Below are positions 55,845 through 64,000 of a DNA stretch of 64,000 nt, piece by piece (position 1 is the stretch's first letter; each line of letters starts with the position of its first letter). A program made the position numbers and the translations under genes. Location: NCBI RefSeq assembly GCF_000729995.1, contig NZ_JNFG01000015.1, positions 115,891 through 179,890 of the forward strand, written 5' to 3'. Below the pieces are notes generated by a model that was not told the origin of the DNA, did not search any database, and saw only the letters and a list, made by a program, of their open reading frames with translations. This stretch comes from Caballeronia sordidicola. GTDB taxonomy: Bacteria; Pseudomonadota; Gammaproteobacteria; Burkholderiales; Burkholderiaceae.

Positions 55845-56432
55845 ATGCGCTTCTTTGACTGTGCGGCACTGTCGCCCGAGCCGTGGGAAAACGGTCAAGG
55901 TGTCACCCATACCATTGCACGGGGCGTCGATAAAACTGGCGCCGCGACGTGGCGCGTCAGCCTCGCGGAATGGAACAACGCGGCGCGCTTCTCACTGTTT
56001 GCCGGCTTCGACCGAACTCTGTTGACGATTGGCGACGACAGCGTCGATCTGTACTCGCATGACACTCGATTGATCGCAAGTCCGGAGCAACCCGTGCATT
56101 TTTCCGGTGACACGCCGGTATGGGTCAACAAGCCCGCCAATCCGGTACATGTAATCAACGTCATCGCAAAGCGCTTCTCTTATCGCACGGATGTCACCGT
56201 ATTCGGGGATTCCGCGCAGGTCACGCCGGCCTCGACTCAGATTTTATTTTGCGTCAGAGGAACGTGGTCGCTGACCAGTGCAACGCTGCGTGAAGTCTCG
56301 CTCAAACCGATGAGTGGCATTTGCCTTGAAAGCCGACGCGAGTCGCTCGACCTGAAACCGGATGGAATCAGGCCACAACTCGTCTCGATCGCGATTGATT
56401 CGTTGCCCCCATTGCCCCCATTGCCCCGTTAA
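55845..56432 (+). CDS. HutD/Ves-family protein
   Basis: 195 residues, bicupin-like HutD/Ves family: early Pro-Trp-Glu-Asn-Gly-Gln-Gly-Val-Thr (usually Lys-Asn-Gly-Gly-Gly-x-Thr), Trp-Arg-Val-Ser-Leu-Ala-Glu, Phe-Ser-x-Phe-x-Gly-Phe-Asp-Arg. HutD accompanies histidine-use genes, but no hut gene is present here. It sits 59 bp before the ETF-QO gene. Biochemical role unknown. Confidence 0.8.
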   Translation: MRFFDCAALSPEPWENGQGVTHTIARGVDKTGAATWRVSLAEWNNAARFSLFAGFDRTLLTIGDDSVDLYSHDTRLIASPEQPVHFSGDTPVWVNKPANPVHVINVIAKRFSYRTDVTVFGDSAQVTPASTQILFCVRGTWSLTSATLREVSLKPMSGICLESRRESLDLKPDGIRPQLVSIAIDSLPPLPPLPR

Positions 56433-56491
56433 CGCGATCTGCCTGCCGGCATGTGCCCCTTCCTTACCGCTAGACGAATAACTTTTACTCC

Positions 56492-58165
56492 ATGCATATC
56501 GATACCCTGCTAGAACAATACGGTCCACGCGAGTCGATGGAATACGACGTCGTGATCGTCGGCGGCGGCCCGGCTGGCCTATCCGCGGCGATCCGCCTGA
56601 AACAGCTTGCCGCTGACAGGGGCGTCGAGATCGGCGTGTGCTTACTGGAAAAGGGCTCGGAGATCGGGGCGCATATCCTGTCGGGCGCGGTGATGGATCC
56701 GCGCGCGATCACCGAACTGATCCCCGACTGGAAAGAAAAAGGCGCGCCGCTCACCGTGGACGTGACCGAAGACCGATTCCTGTTCCTCACCGAAACCGGC
56801 TCGAAGAGCGTGCCGACCTGGGCGCTGCCGGACAACTTCAAGAACCACGGCAACTACGTGATCAGCCTCGCGAACGTCACGCGCTGGCTCGGTCAGCAGG
56901 CCGAGGCGCTGGGCGTCGAAATCTTTCCCGGCTTTCCGGCCGCGGAAATCCTCTATAACGACGACGGTTCGGTCAAAGGCGTGGCGACCGGCAATCTCGG
57001 CATCGGCAAGGACGACGAGCCGACCGAAAACTTCCTGCTCGGCATGGAACTAAACGCGAAGTACACGCTTTTCTGCGAAGGCGCGCGCGGGCATCTGGGC
57101 CGTCAACTGAACGACAAATTCAAGCTGCGCGACGGCATCGATCCGCAGGTCTACGGGATCGGCATCAAGGAACTGTGGGAGATCGATCCCGCGAAGCACA
57201 AGCCGGGTCTCGTGATGCACACCGCCGGCTGGCCGCTCGAGAACGACACTTACGGCGGTTCGTTCCTCTATCACATGGACAACAACCAGGTGGTGGTCGG
57301 CTTCGTCGTAGGTCTCGGCTACACGAATCCGCATCTGTCGCCTTTTGACGAATTCCAGCGCTACAAGACGCATCCGGCGATCCGCGCGGTGCTCGAAGGC
57401 GGCAAACGCGTGTCGTACGGCGCACGGGCGATTACGGCCGGTGGCCTGCTGTCGCTGCCGAAGCTGGTGTTCCCGGGCGGCGCGCTGGTCGGCGACGATG
57501 CGGGCTTTTTGAACGCGTCGCGGATCAAGGGCTCGCACGCGGCGATCAAGACCGGCATGCTGGCGGCGGATGCGGCGTTCGAAGCCGTGCAGGCCGGTCG
57601 TCAATCAGATGCGCTGACCGCCTATCCGGAGTCTTTCAAAGCTTCGTGGCTGCATACCGAACTACATCGCGCGCGCAATTTTAAGCAGTGGATGAGCAAG
57701 GGGTTGTACCTCGGCACGCTGATGGTCGGTGTCGAGCAGAAGCTGCTGGGCGGCAATGTGCCGTGGACGCTGCATCACCAGCACTGGGATCACCAGATGC
57801 TGAAACCGGCTTCGCAATGCAAGCCGATCGTGTATCCGAAGCCAGACGGAAAGCTGACGTTCGATCGTCTCTCTTCAGTGTTCATCTCGAACACGAATCA
57901 CGAGGAAAACCAGCCAGCGCATCTGACGCTAAAAGATCCGTCGGTGCCGGTGAACGTGAACTGGCAGACGTATGCGGGCCCGGAATCGCGTTACTGCCCC
58001 GCGGCCGTGTACGAGTTCGTGAAGAACGACGATGGCGGCGAGCGCCTCGTGATCAACGCGCAGAACTGCGTGCACTGCAAGACCTGCGATATCAAGGACC
58101 CGACGCAGAACATCGTGTGGGTCACGCCCGAAGGCGGTGGCGGCCCGAATTACCCGAACATGTAG
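56492..58165 (+). CDS. Electron-transfer flavoprotein-ubiquinone oxidoreductase
   Basis: 557 residues. Passes electrons from reduced ETF to ubiquinone at the membrane. FAD-binding Gly-Gly-Gly-Pro-Ala-Gly-Leu-Ser at 24-31; C-terminal 4Fe-4S cluster from Tyr-Cys-Pro-Ala near 507 and Cys-Val-His-Cys-Lys-Thr-Cys near 530. Full length and intact. It implies an acyl-CoA or N-methyl amino-acid dehydrogenase upstream in electron flow, not encoded in this window. Confidence 0.94.
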   Translation: MHIDTLLEQYGPRESMEYDVVIVGGGPAGLSAAIRLKQLAADRGVEIGVCLLEKGSEIGAHILSGAVMDPRAITELIPDWKEKGAPLTVDVTEDRFLFLTETGSKSVPTWALPDNFKNHGNYVISLANVTRWLGQQAEALGVEIFPGFPAAEILYNDDGSVKGVATGNLGIGKDDEPTENFLLGMELNAKYTLFCEGARGHLGRQLNDKFKLRDGIDPQVYGIGIKELWEIDPAKHKPGLVMHTAGWPLENDTYGGSFLYHMDNNQVVVGFVVGLGYTNPHLSPFDEFQRYKTHPAIRAVLEGGKRVSYGARAITAGGLLSLPKLVFPGGALVGDDAGFLNASRIKGSHAAIKTGMLAADAAFEAVQAGRQSDALTAYPESFKASWLHTELHRARNFKQWMSKGLYLGTLMVGVEQKLLGGNVPWTLHHQHWDHQMLKPASQCKPIVYPKPDGKLTFDRLSSVFISNTNHEENQPAHLTLKDPSVPVNVNWQTYAGPESRYCPAAVYEFVKNDDGGERLVINAQNCVHCKTCDIKDPTQNIVWVTPEGGGGPNYPNM

Positions 58166-58199
58166 CCTCAGTCCGAAACAGCCTGCTACAACATTGGAA

Positions 58200-58248
58200 C
58201 GCACCTTACGACGCAGCTGTTCACCCTAAGGTGCGCCCTCCTTTTTTG
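58200..58248 (+). terminator. Intrinsic terminator after ETF-QO
   Basis: 9-bp stem CGCACCTTA / TAAGGTGCG (58200-58208, 58227-58235), then CCCTCC and six T. It separates ETF-QO from the truncated etfB. Confidence 0.8.
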
Positions 58249-58358
58249 AACACCTCGTTGCCATCGAAACTGAATTCATCCACTGGTTTGATTCTGCTAT
58301 CGGCCTATTTTCCTTATACATGTCGGTTTCCACTTTCAGCATTACATACTAAGTACAA

Positions 58359-58724
58359 TTGCTCGCGTCGCTGCTTGATTGGCCGCAGGCGACCTTCGCC
58401 AGTCATATCGAAATCAATGACGGCATCGCGACTGTTACGCGAGAGGTCGATGGCGGCTCGGAAGTGATTTCGTTTCACCTGCCCGCAGTTGTCACCACCG
58501 ACCTGCGCCTCAACGAGCCGCGTTACGTGACCTTGCCCAACATCATGAAGGCGAAGAAAAAGCCTATTGACACGGTTACCCCTGCAGAACTGGGAGTCAA
58601 CCCGGCGCCTCGCCTGAAGACGCTCAGGGTAGTTGAACCACCGGTTCGCAAGGCCGGTGTCATTGTTCCCGACGTGGCAACGCTCGTGGAGAAGCTCAAA
58701 ACCGAAGCGAAGGTATTCAAATGA
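58359..58724 (+). pseudogene. etfB: etfB, C-terminal half only
   Basis: The open frame starts at a TTG and encodes 121 residues matching the second half of ETF beta: Leu-Pro-like [48 protein letters not shown]. ETF beta is about 249 residues, so about 128 N-terminal residues, including the first half of the nucleotide-binding fold, are missing. No convincing ribosome site. The stop overlaps etfA by 4 nt. Confidence 0.88.
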
Positions 58725-59647
58725 CAACACTGGTTATCGCCGAACACGACAACGATCAGTTGAAAGCGGCCACATTACACACGGTATCCGCTGCGTTGAA
58801 ACTATCGAATGGAGTCGACGTGCTGGTGGTGGGCGACAGCGCAAAAGCTGTGGCAATCGCTGCCAGCAAAATTGCGGGCGTCGGGCGCGTGCTGCTTGTC
58901 GAAGCCCCGCATCTTGCGGATGGTTTGGCGGAGAATGTCGCGGCCCAGGTCGTCGCGATCGCAAAGCCCTACTCGCACGTATTTTTCCCCGCCACGACAG
59001 CAGGTAAAAACATTGCGCCGCGCGTGGCCGCCAAACTCGACTCCTCGCAGATTTCCGACGTGATTGCTGTGGACGGCGTCGACACTTTCCAACGGCCGAT
59101 CTACGCGGGAAATGCGATAGCTACGGTACAGACGACCGACTCCGTGATCGTTGCCACTATTCGCATTACCGCGTTCGAACCGGCGCGGGACGGCGGCGAT
59201 GCAAAAGTCGAGAACGTGGCAGCACTTCCGGACAGCGGCCTCTCGAATTTCATCTGCCGCAATATTGCCGAAAGCGACCGCCCTGAACTGACGTCAGCGC
59301 GAGTCGTGATCTCAGGCGGTCGAGGGCTCGGCAGCGCCGAGAGCTTCGCCCTGCTCGACCCGCTCGCGAAGAAACTGAGTGCGGCAATTGGCGCTTCGCG
59401 AGCGGCTGTCGATTCAGGTTACGCGTCGAACGACTTGCAGGTCGGCCAAACCGGAAAAATCGTCGCACCGGAACTCTACATCGCAGTGGGAATTTCCGGC
59501 GCCATTCAGCACCTGGCCGGGATGAAAGACTCGAAAGTTATCGTGGCCGTGAACAAAGATGCCGAAGCGCCCATCTTCGGCGTCGCGGACTACGGACTTG
59601 TCGGAGACCTGTTCGACATCCTTCCACAACTCGAACAAGGCATTTAA
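58721..59647 (+). CDS. etfA: Electron transfer flavoprotein alpha subunit
   Basis: 308 residues, complete. N-terminal domain Thr-Leu-Val-Ile-Ala-Glu-His; FAD-binding C-terminal domain with Ser-Gly-Gly-Arg-Gly-Leu-Gly-Ser near 200, [11 protein letters not shown] near 245, Ile-Ser-Gly-Ala-Ile-Gln-His near 262. It needs a full ETF beta to work; here the adjacent etfB is truncated, so it would depend on a beta subunit from another locus. Confidence 0.93.
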   Translation: MTTLVIAEHDNDQLKAATLHTVSAALKLSNGVDVLVVGDSAKAVAIAASKIAGVGRVLLVEAPHLADGLAENVAAQVVAIAKPYSHVFFPATTAGKNIAPRVAAKLDSSQISDVIAVDGVDTFQRPIYAGNAIATVQTTDSVIVATIRITAFEPARDGGDAKVENVAALPDSGLSNFICRNIAESDRPELTSARVVISGGRGLGSAESFALLDPLAKKLSAAIGASRAAVDSGYASNDLQVGQTGKIVAPELYIAVGISGAIQHLAGMKDSKVIVAVNKDAEAPIFGVADYGLVGDLFDILPQLEQGI

Positions 59648-59657
59648 AGCGTGTGAC

Positions 59658-59679
59658 GGGCTGCTTCTACGAGCAGCCC
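59658..59679. terminator. Hairpin between convergent etfA and porin
   Basis: GGGCTGC (59658-59664) pairs with GCAGCCC (59673-59679), 10 bp after etfA; no T-tract. Confidence 0.45.
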
Positions 59680-59689
59680 TAACGCACGA

Positions 59690-60817
59690 TTAGAAGGTGT
59701 GAAGAACACCGAGTGCTGCGATGACCTGCCAGCTGGTACCCGGATTGATACCGGAAGAGCCGATCACTGCCTGTGCAGCGCCGATTCCGTTATTGCCGGA
59801 AGCGTGAACCCATCCGCCCATCGCGTACACACTCGTTTGCTTGCTGAACAGATATGAAGCGACGCCTGTCACTTGGTTATACGTCGCGGATGAATTACCG
59901 GCCGATTTCAGATAGTCGTAACTCAGCTGAGTCACTACGGATGGCGTGATGCGCCACATCACATACAGGTCGCCATTGTTGTAACGTTCACTTCCGCGAA
60001 AAACCGACGCTGCGTCAGAGGTGTATTGAGAAAAGCTGTAATACCCCCCGAGCGTGACGCTCTTAACTGTATATTGCGCCGCGGCACGCGCTACGGTGAT
60101 TCCTCGTGCAGTCGAGTAGGCGCTATTCACAGACGACAAAAATAAGCTGTCGGCCGACGTAGTACCTCGTGTCGAGAGAGTCGGATTTCCGTTGTCGATA
60201 TGGAATAGACCACCGGCGACTCCCAAACCACCAAGCTTGTAACCGACTGCGCCGCTCCATGCGTCGCCAGACCCCTGCGATCCGGCGACACCGCCCATCG
60301 AGTATGTCGCAACAGCCTGCAGGCCCGACCAGATCGGACTAGACCATTTGATCGTATTGTTAAAACGAATGTCGTTGTCGGCGTTGTCGATATCACCCGG
60401 CGCGCTTGCATATTCATACTGCCAGTTTCCCTGCAAGGGCTCGACCAGATCACGCACAGCATCGTACTGTCGCCCGAGCGTCAAGCTACCTAGTTGTGGC
60501 GACACAAGACCGACGTAGGCTTGACGCCCAAACATGCGGCCGCCCTGATTCAAAGTACCGGTATTGATATTGAATCCGTTTTCAAGCTTGAAGACGGCCT
60601 TCATGCCTCCACCAAGGTCTTCAGTACCTGTAATTCCCCAGCGCGGAGAAGCCTGCCCTGACGCCGTACTCAGTCTCGCGCCGGCACCATTGACATTGCG
60701 GGCGTAAAAGATGGAATCGTCAACGATCCCGTATAACGTCACCGAGCTCTGTGCAAACGCGGGCAACGAGTACCCCAGAGCCCCTAATAAGGCCAAATAA
60801 AGATTGCTCTTTTTCAT
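59690..60817 (-). CDS. Outer-membrane porin (module B)
   Basis: 375 residues. Signal peptide ending Ala-Phe-Ala (about 22), Gln-Ser-Ser-Val-Thr-Leu-Tyr-Gly-Ile-Val-Asp start, Gly-Gly-Arg-Met-Phe-Gly-Arg-Gln-Ala-Tyr-Val-Gly-Leu, terminal Phe. Same family as the porin of module A but clearly diverged. Last gene of the M19-MHS-porin set. Confidence 0.93.
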   Translation of the reverse strand: MKKSNLYLALLGALGYSLPAFAQSSVTLYGIVDDSIFYARNVNGAGARLSTASGQASPRWGITGTEDLGGGMKAVFKLENGFNINTGTLNQGGRMFGRQAYVGLVSPQLGSLTLGRQYDAVRDLVEPLQGNWQYEYASAPGDIDNADNDIRFNNTIKWSSPIWSGLQAVATYSMGGVAGSQGSGDAWSGAVGYKLGGLGVAGGLFHIDNGNPTLSTRGTTSADSLFLSSVNSAYSTARGITVARAAAQYTVKSVTLGGYYSFSQYTSDAASVFRGSERYNNGDLYVMWRITPSVVTQLSYDYLKSAGNSSATYNQVTGVASYLFSKQTSVYAMGGWVHASGNNGIGAAQAVIGSSGINPGTSWQVIAALGVLHTF

Positions 60818-60978
60818 TTCCCGATCTCCAATAATTAGGAAAGCTAATCAATATCGTTAGAAATTAAACCATCTATTTCCGGCGAAGATTTTATAAAAAT
60901 CCGGCTATAAATTTTGTACTTATAGATAGGGTTACGACGGGGAAATATTCACATTCGGAACCGGGTTCCCATGATGCG

Positions 60979-62310
60979 TCATCGTTTCATGTCGATTTCA
61001 CTTCCCAGAGAACGCTCTCTCGTTTCCGGAAGCAGCAAGATATAGCAAAGCAAACTAATCATACTGATCACGATGATGTACAGGGAAACTGCAAGTACGC
61101 CATTGAACTTTTGCAGCCAGGTAATAATTAGTGGAGTCGTGCCGCCGAACACCGCCACTGAGATCGCGTATGGAATGCCAATACCAGTTGCTCGAACTTC
61201 CGTCGGAAAAATTTCCGCAAGCGTGGTCGCGAAGACCGAATTGGTCAATGCAACAAACATGGAACCCCCGATTGCCACGCCGAGGAATTCCAGGAAGCTC
61301 GGATTCCCTTTGAGGACGGAAAGCAAAGGATAAGTAAACAGGATGGAGAGAACTGCCGCTGAGATAAAAAGTGGCTTACGCCCGACCCGGTCGGATAGGT
61401 ATGCAAAAGCCGGCACCGCTACGCAAAAAAGCAGCGAAGCCATGACACTGGCCGTCAGACCCAATGTCCTATCGAAGCCGCCGACCATGTGAGCGTAAGT
61501 TGGCAAAAATACAAGATAAAGAACGTACTGAACAACATTCATCTCAACTATAAACACTATCAGCATCTGCCTTGGGTATTTTGCGAGGGAACCCAATATC
61601 GAAAGAATGCCGACATGGCGACGATCTCCCATCTTTTTGAATTCCGGTGTCTCCCCCAGCTCACGACGTGCAAATAAGCCATAAAGCGACAGCGCGGCTC
61701 CGAGAAGAAACGGGATTCGCCAACCCCATGCCTCGAGCGCACCTGCTGGAACGAAGTGCGTGGTGAGTCCACCAACTGCCGAAGCAGAAAGAATTCCCAA
61801 CCCGATGCAGATGTTTTGTGGGGAAGCTGAAAACGCCCGATTCTTGCCTTTCACATGCTCATTGATAAACGCAATGGCAATCTGAAATTCTCCTCCAGCT
61901 GAAAATCCCTGGATGATGCGTGAGAAGGCGATGATGAGTGGCGCGAATATTCCAATCTTTGAATAAGGCGGACATATACCGATAAGAAAACTACCTGCCC
62001 CCGCCATTAGAATGGTTGCGGATAACAACTTGCGCCGTCCGAATTTGTCGCAAAGCGGCGACAGCACAATTGCTCCGATGGGTCGACCAAGAAATCCGAT
62101 CGCGAAGGCCGTGAAACTGGCTATTAGCGATACGGTCGGGTCCGAGGAGGGAAACATCTGGGCTGCAAGAATTCCTCCCATAAAACCGTATATTGAAAAT
62201 TCGTACCACTCGATAAAATGACCGATCGATCCCCCAAGAATCATCTTGTAGTGGGCAGTGCGAAGACGCTTCACAGCGAGCCGCGGCGCCTCCTCTAGAT
62301 TGTTGATCAT
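60979..62310 (-). CDS. MHS-type MFS metabolite:H+ symporter
   Basis: 443 residues, about 12 membrane helices. The MHS family motif Phe-Ile-Glu-Trp-Tyr-Glu-Phe-Ser-Ile-Tyr-Gly at 32-42, Arg-Pro-Ile-Gly-Ala near 76, Asp-Lys-Phe-Gly-Arg-Arg-Lys near 87 (motif A), Gly-Phe-Ser-Ala-Gly-Gly-Glu-Phe near 133 and Pro-Thr-Glu-Val-Arg-Ala-Thr-Gly near 365. MHS members import dicarboxylates, betaines or osmolytes (ShiA, ProP, KgtP). 161 bp from the porin and 72 bp from the M19 gene. Confidence 0.92.
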   Translation of the reverse strand: MINNLEEAPRLAVKRLRTAHYKMILGGSIGHFIEWYEFSIYGFMGGILAAQMFPSSDPTVSLIASFTAFAIGFLGRPIGAIVLSPLCDKFGRRKLLSATILMAGAGSFLIGICPPYSKIGIFAPLIIAFSRIIQGFSAGGEFQIAIAFINEHVKGKNRAFSASPQNICIGLGILSASAVGGLTTHFVPAGALEAWGWRIPFLLGAALSLYGLFARRELGETPEFKKMGDRRHVGILSILGSLAKYPRQMLIVFIVEMNVVQYVLYLVFLPTYAHMVGGFDRTLGLTASVMASLLFCVAVPAFAYLSDRVGRKPLFISAAVLSILFTYPLLSVLKGNPSFLEFLGVAIGGSMFVALTNSVFATTLAEIFPTEVRATGIGIPYAISVAVFGGTTPLIITWLQKFNGVLAVSLYIIVISMISLLCYILLLPETRERSLGSEIDMKR

Positions 62311-62382
62311 GATGCTCCCTACGTAGATAGCTACAGTCGTCTGCGTGCGACCACATTGGTGATTCCGGCATGGACGACTACG

Positions 62383-63378
62383 TCACTGCCATACCTGTTC
62401 AGCGACGCGCAAAAAATTCTCGCCGAGTATTCCGATTGCGTCGTGGTCCGAGAATCCCTTGCGAAGCAACGCCTCAGTAAGTTCCGGAACTTTTTCGGGC
62501 GTAAAGTAATGCCACGGCGGGGGTGGATATCCTTTTGGCCATGTTTCGGGCTTGGAGGCCACCGTTTTGTAGTGCTGTTCGAGGTAATACACGTGATCCA
62601 TGCCCAGTGCGATATGAGAAGGACCGACCAGATCCGCGTAATAAAGGATGTGCGCCAAAAGATCATCCGCTTCGGCGGTGCCGCGCTCCGATAGGAATTT
62701 ACCAACGCCATTTACTCCGATAATCCCGCCGGTCTTTGCGCAAGCAAGAGCCTGATCGTCGGTAATGTTACGTTCGTGGTCCCAAATTGCTCTCGCATTG
62801 GAGTGGCTGAAAATAACCGGTGCCGTGGACGCCTCCATAATTTCCATCGTTGCTCGATAACCGGTATGCGTGCAGTCGACAAGCATCCCCACCCGATTCA
62901 TCTCGGCTATCAAACGCAAACCGTACCGACTCAGTCCCGCGTCGACGCGTTCGTGACAACCGCTTGCAGCCGCATTCATCTGGTTATAAACCAGCAACAT
63001 ATGGCGCACGCCAAGTTCATAGAAAAGTGCGACAAGATTTGGGTTCGCTTCGAGAGCATTGCTGCCCTGAAAATGGAAGCCGACGGCAAGCTTCCCTTCC
63101 CTTTTTGCGGCGCGTATATCGGCGACGCTTCGCACGAATACCATCCGCTCGCTGCGCAGCCTGACCATCTCGCGGACATCGGCCAGGTTATGGATCGTCG
63201 CGCCGGTTCCATTGGCATCGTCACCGACAGTTAAACTCACGAAGCTGATGCCATTGGCAAAAAACTTCTCGAGAGCATCCTCGCGTCCCGAAAGGCCATT
63301 GCTGAACGGTAACGTCAGGTCGCAGATGGTCGCGCTTTCGAACAAATTGCGTCCGTTTGCGATGGTATCGCTCACCAT
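62383..63378 (-). CDS. M19-like 'dipeptidase' lacking key metal ligands (module B)
   Basis: 331 residues from ATG 63378 with AGGAG upstream; a longer frame to 63429 lacks such a site. Kept positions: Asp-Cys-Thr-His-Thr-Gly (His), Phe-Ser-His-Ser-Asn (His), Leu-Gly-Met-Asp (Asp). Changed: the His-x-Asp pair reads Cys-Asp-Leu-Thr-Leu, and the bridging Glu reads Phe-Gln-Gly-Ser-Asn. A Gln in this place is also seen in M19-like proteins of betaine-catabolism loci as I recall them (for example PA5396 in Pseudomonas), so this may be a distinct non-peptidase clade. Confidence 0.8.
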   Translation of the reverse strand: MVSDTIANGRNLFESATICDLTLPFSNGLSGREDALEKFFANGISFVSLTVGDDANGTGATIHNLADVREMVRLRSERMVFVRSVADIRAAKREGKLAVGFHFQGSNALEANPNLVALFYELGVRHMLLVYNQMNAAASGCHERVDAGLSRYGLRLIAEMNRVGMLVDCTHTGYRATMEIMEASTAPVIFSHSNARAIWDHERNITDDQALACAKTGGIIGVNGVGKFLSERGTAEADDLLAHILYYADLVGPSHIALGMDHVYYLEQHYKTVASKPETWPKGYPPPPWHYFTPEKVPELTEALLRKGFSDHDAIGILGENFLRVAEQVWQ

Positions 63379-63440
63379 AAATCTCCTCTTGTTGTCTGAA
63401 TAGGATGTCACTGTTACGAAGCCGCGCATGGGTTCAATTG

Positions 63441-63485
63441 GATGAGGCCAATAAACTGTGGTCCAATAGGTAATTCCACCTCATC
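63441..63485. promoter_or_regulatory. Inverted repeat in the M19/LysR divergent region
   Basis: GATGAGG (63441-63447) and its complement CCTCATC (63479-63485) frame 31 bp that also contain AGGT-N6-ACCT. The placement fits a LysR-controlled divergent promoter. Confidence 0.45.
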
Positions 63486-63500
63486 TATACTTTTAAGTGT

Positions 63501-64000
63501 ATGGATCCCCATCTTGACGTCCGCGACTTCCGTTTTTTTCTTGTCCTCGCCACTGAACTGCACTTCAGTCGGGCGGCTGAGCGACTGCATGTTGCCCAGC
63601 CGCATCTCAGCGCGCATCTTCGGCAACTCGAGGAGCGGCTCGACGTCCGCCTGCTTGAACGGACCAGCCGCAACGTGCGCCTGACTGCGGCGGGAGCGCA
63701 GTTTGCTGAACGCGCCCGCTTTGTCCTGAACCAGATAGACGAGACGGTTACTGTCACCCGCAGGTCCGCGGAGGGACGACGAGGCAAGGTCAGCATCGCC
63801 TTTATCTCATCCGCCGGTTTCGGCATACTTCCGTGGGTTTTGCGTGAGTTCCGCACGCTACATCCTGACGTGGATATAGCGCTGACTGAAAGCACGACTG
63901 AATTGCAGATCCAGGGACTCATCGAGGGCCGTCTGAATTTTGGTTTCGTGCGGCCACCTGTTCATTCGCGCCGCGTCAACATTACTGCGCTCGCTCGGGA
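63501..64000 (+). CDS. LysR-family regulator, N-terminal part (runs off right edge)
   Basis: 166 codons from ATG 63501. Winged helix with Phe-Ser-Arg-Ala-Ala-Glu-Arg-Leu-His-Val-Ala-Gln-Pro-His-Leu-Ser-Ala-His-Leu-Arg-Gln-Leu-Glu in segments (about 21-43) and the beginning of the effector domain (Val-Ser-Ile-Ala-Phe-Ile-Ser-Ser-Ala). Divergent from the M19-MHS-porin unit and likely its regulator. Confidence 0.92.
   Translation, partial: MDPHLDVRDFRFFLVLATELHFSRAAERLHVAQPHLSAHLRQLEERLDVRLLERTSRNVRLTAAGAQFAERARFVLNQIDETVTVTRRSAEGRRGKVSIAFISSAGFGILPWVLREFRTLHPDVDIALTESTTELQIQGLIEGRLNFGFVRPPVHSRRVNITALAR

Overview
The window is GC-rich DNA from a beta-proteobacterium of the Burkholderiaceae, most likely Caballeronia or Paraburkholderia. 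Evidence: the ygfZ-mltG-tmk-holB-tatD order, a DUF3331 gene, GcvA/AmpR-type LysR proteins, two OmpC-like 16-strand-type porins, a PsiF protein, a prkA-yeaH-spoVR operon, and a high density of LysR/TetR regulators with transporters. Species assignment is inference; no rRNA gene is present.

Region 1 (1-13,000) is mostly conserved housekeeping and envelope/stress genes. It holds the 5' part of ygfZ (leaving the window on the left), then mltG, tmk, holB, a PAT-type acetyltransferase and tatD in one direction. After these come a secreted ankyrin protein, a Rap1a/Tai-like small secreted protein, a MscS channel, trehalose-6-phosphate synthase, a GT4 glycosyltransferase, and leftward genes for a SYLF lipoprotein, a small membrane protein and a PsiF-repeat protein. 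Region 2 (13,000-22,200) has a sugar ABC cluster that has a binding protein, an ATPase and a LacI regulator but no permease, then a chemoreceptor and a hydratase-fold enzyme. Region 3 (22,300-28,150) is the prkA-yeaH-spoVR stress-signalling operon. It is preceded by an unusual array of GGAYR words repeated about every 11 bp.

Region 4 (28,150-42,000) carries an AI-2E-type transporter, a TPR/glycosyltransferase-like protein, an autoregulated TetR with an SDR/NAD-binding pair, a LysR divergent from an MFS pump and aldo/keto reductase, a tannase-family esterase with both catalytic-site cysteines replaced, DUF3331, a second TetR and deoA. Region 5 (41,900-44,700) is an ampR / cupin / ampC beta-lactamase locus. 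Region 6 (44,700-46,150) is a scar: ccdA is intact, ccdB is frameshifted and has lost its 3' end, and there is an IS transposase fragment and the C-terminal piece of an AraC regulator.

Region 7 (46,150-64,000) looks like accessory catabolism. Two modules have the same logic. Module A has a peptide-type ABC transporter, an M19 'dipeptidase', a porin and a LysR gene. Module B has an M19 'dipeptidase', an MHS-type MFS symporter and a porin, divergent from a LysR gene that runs off the right end. Between them lie a HutD/Ves protein, ETF-ubiquinone oxidoreductase, a 5'-truncated etfB and an intact etfA. Both M19 proteins deviate at metal-site positions. With the ETF genes this suggests uptake and oxidation of a small amino-acid-derived compound (for example an N-methylated or N-acyl amino acid), but the substrate cannot be read from sequence.
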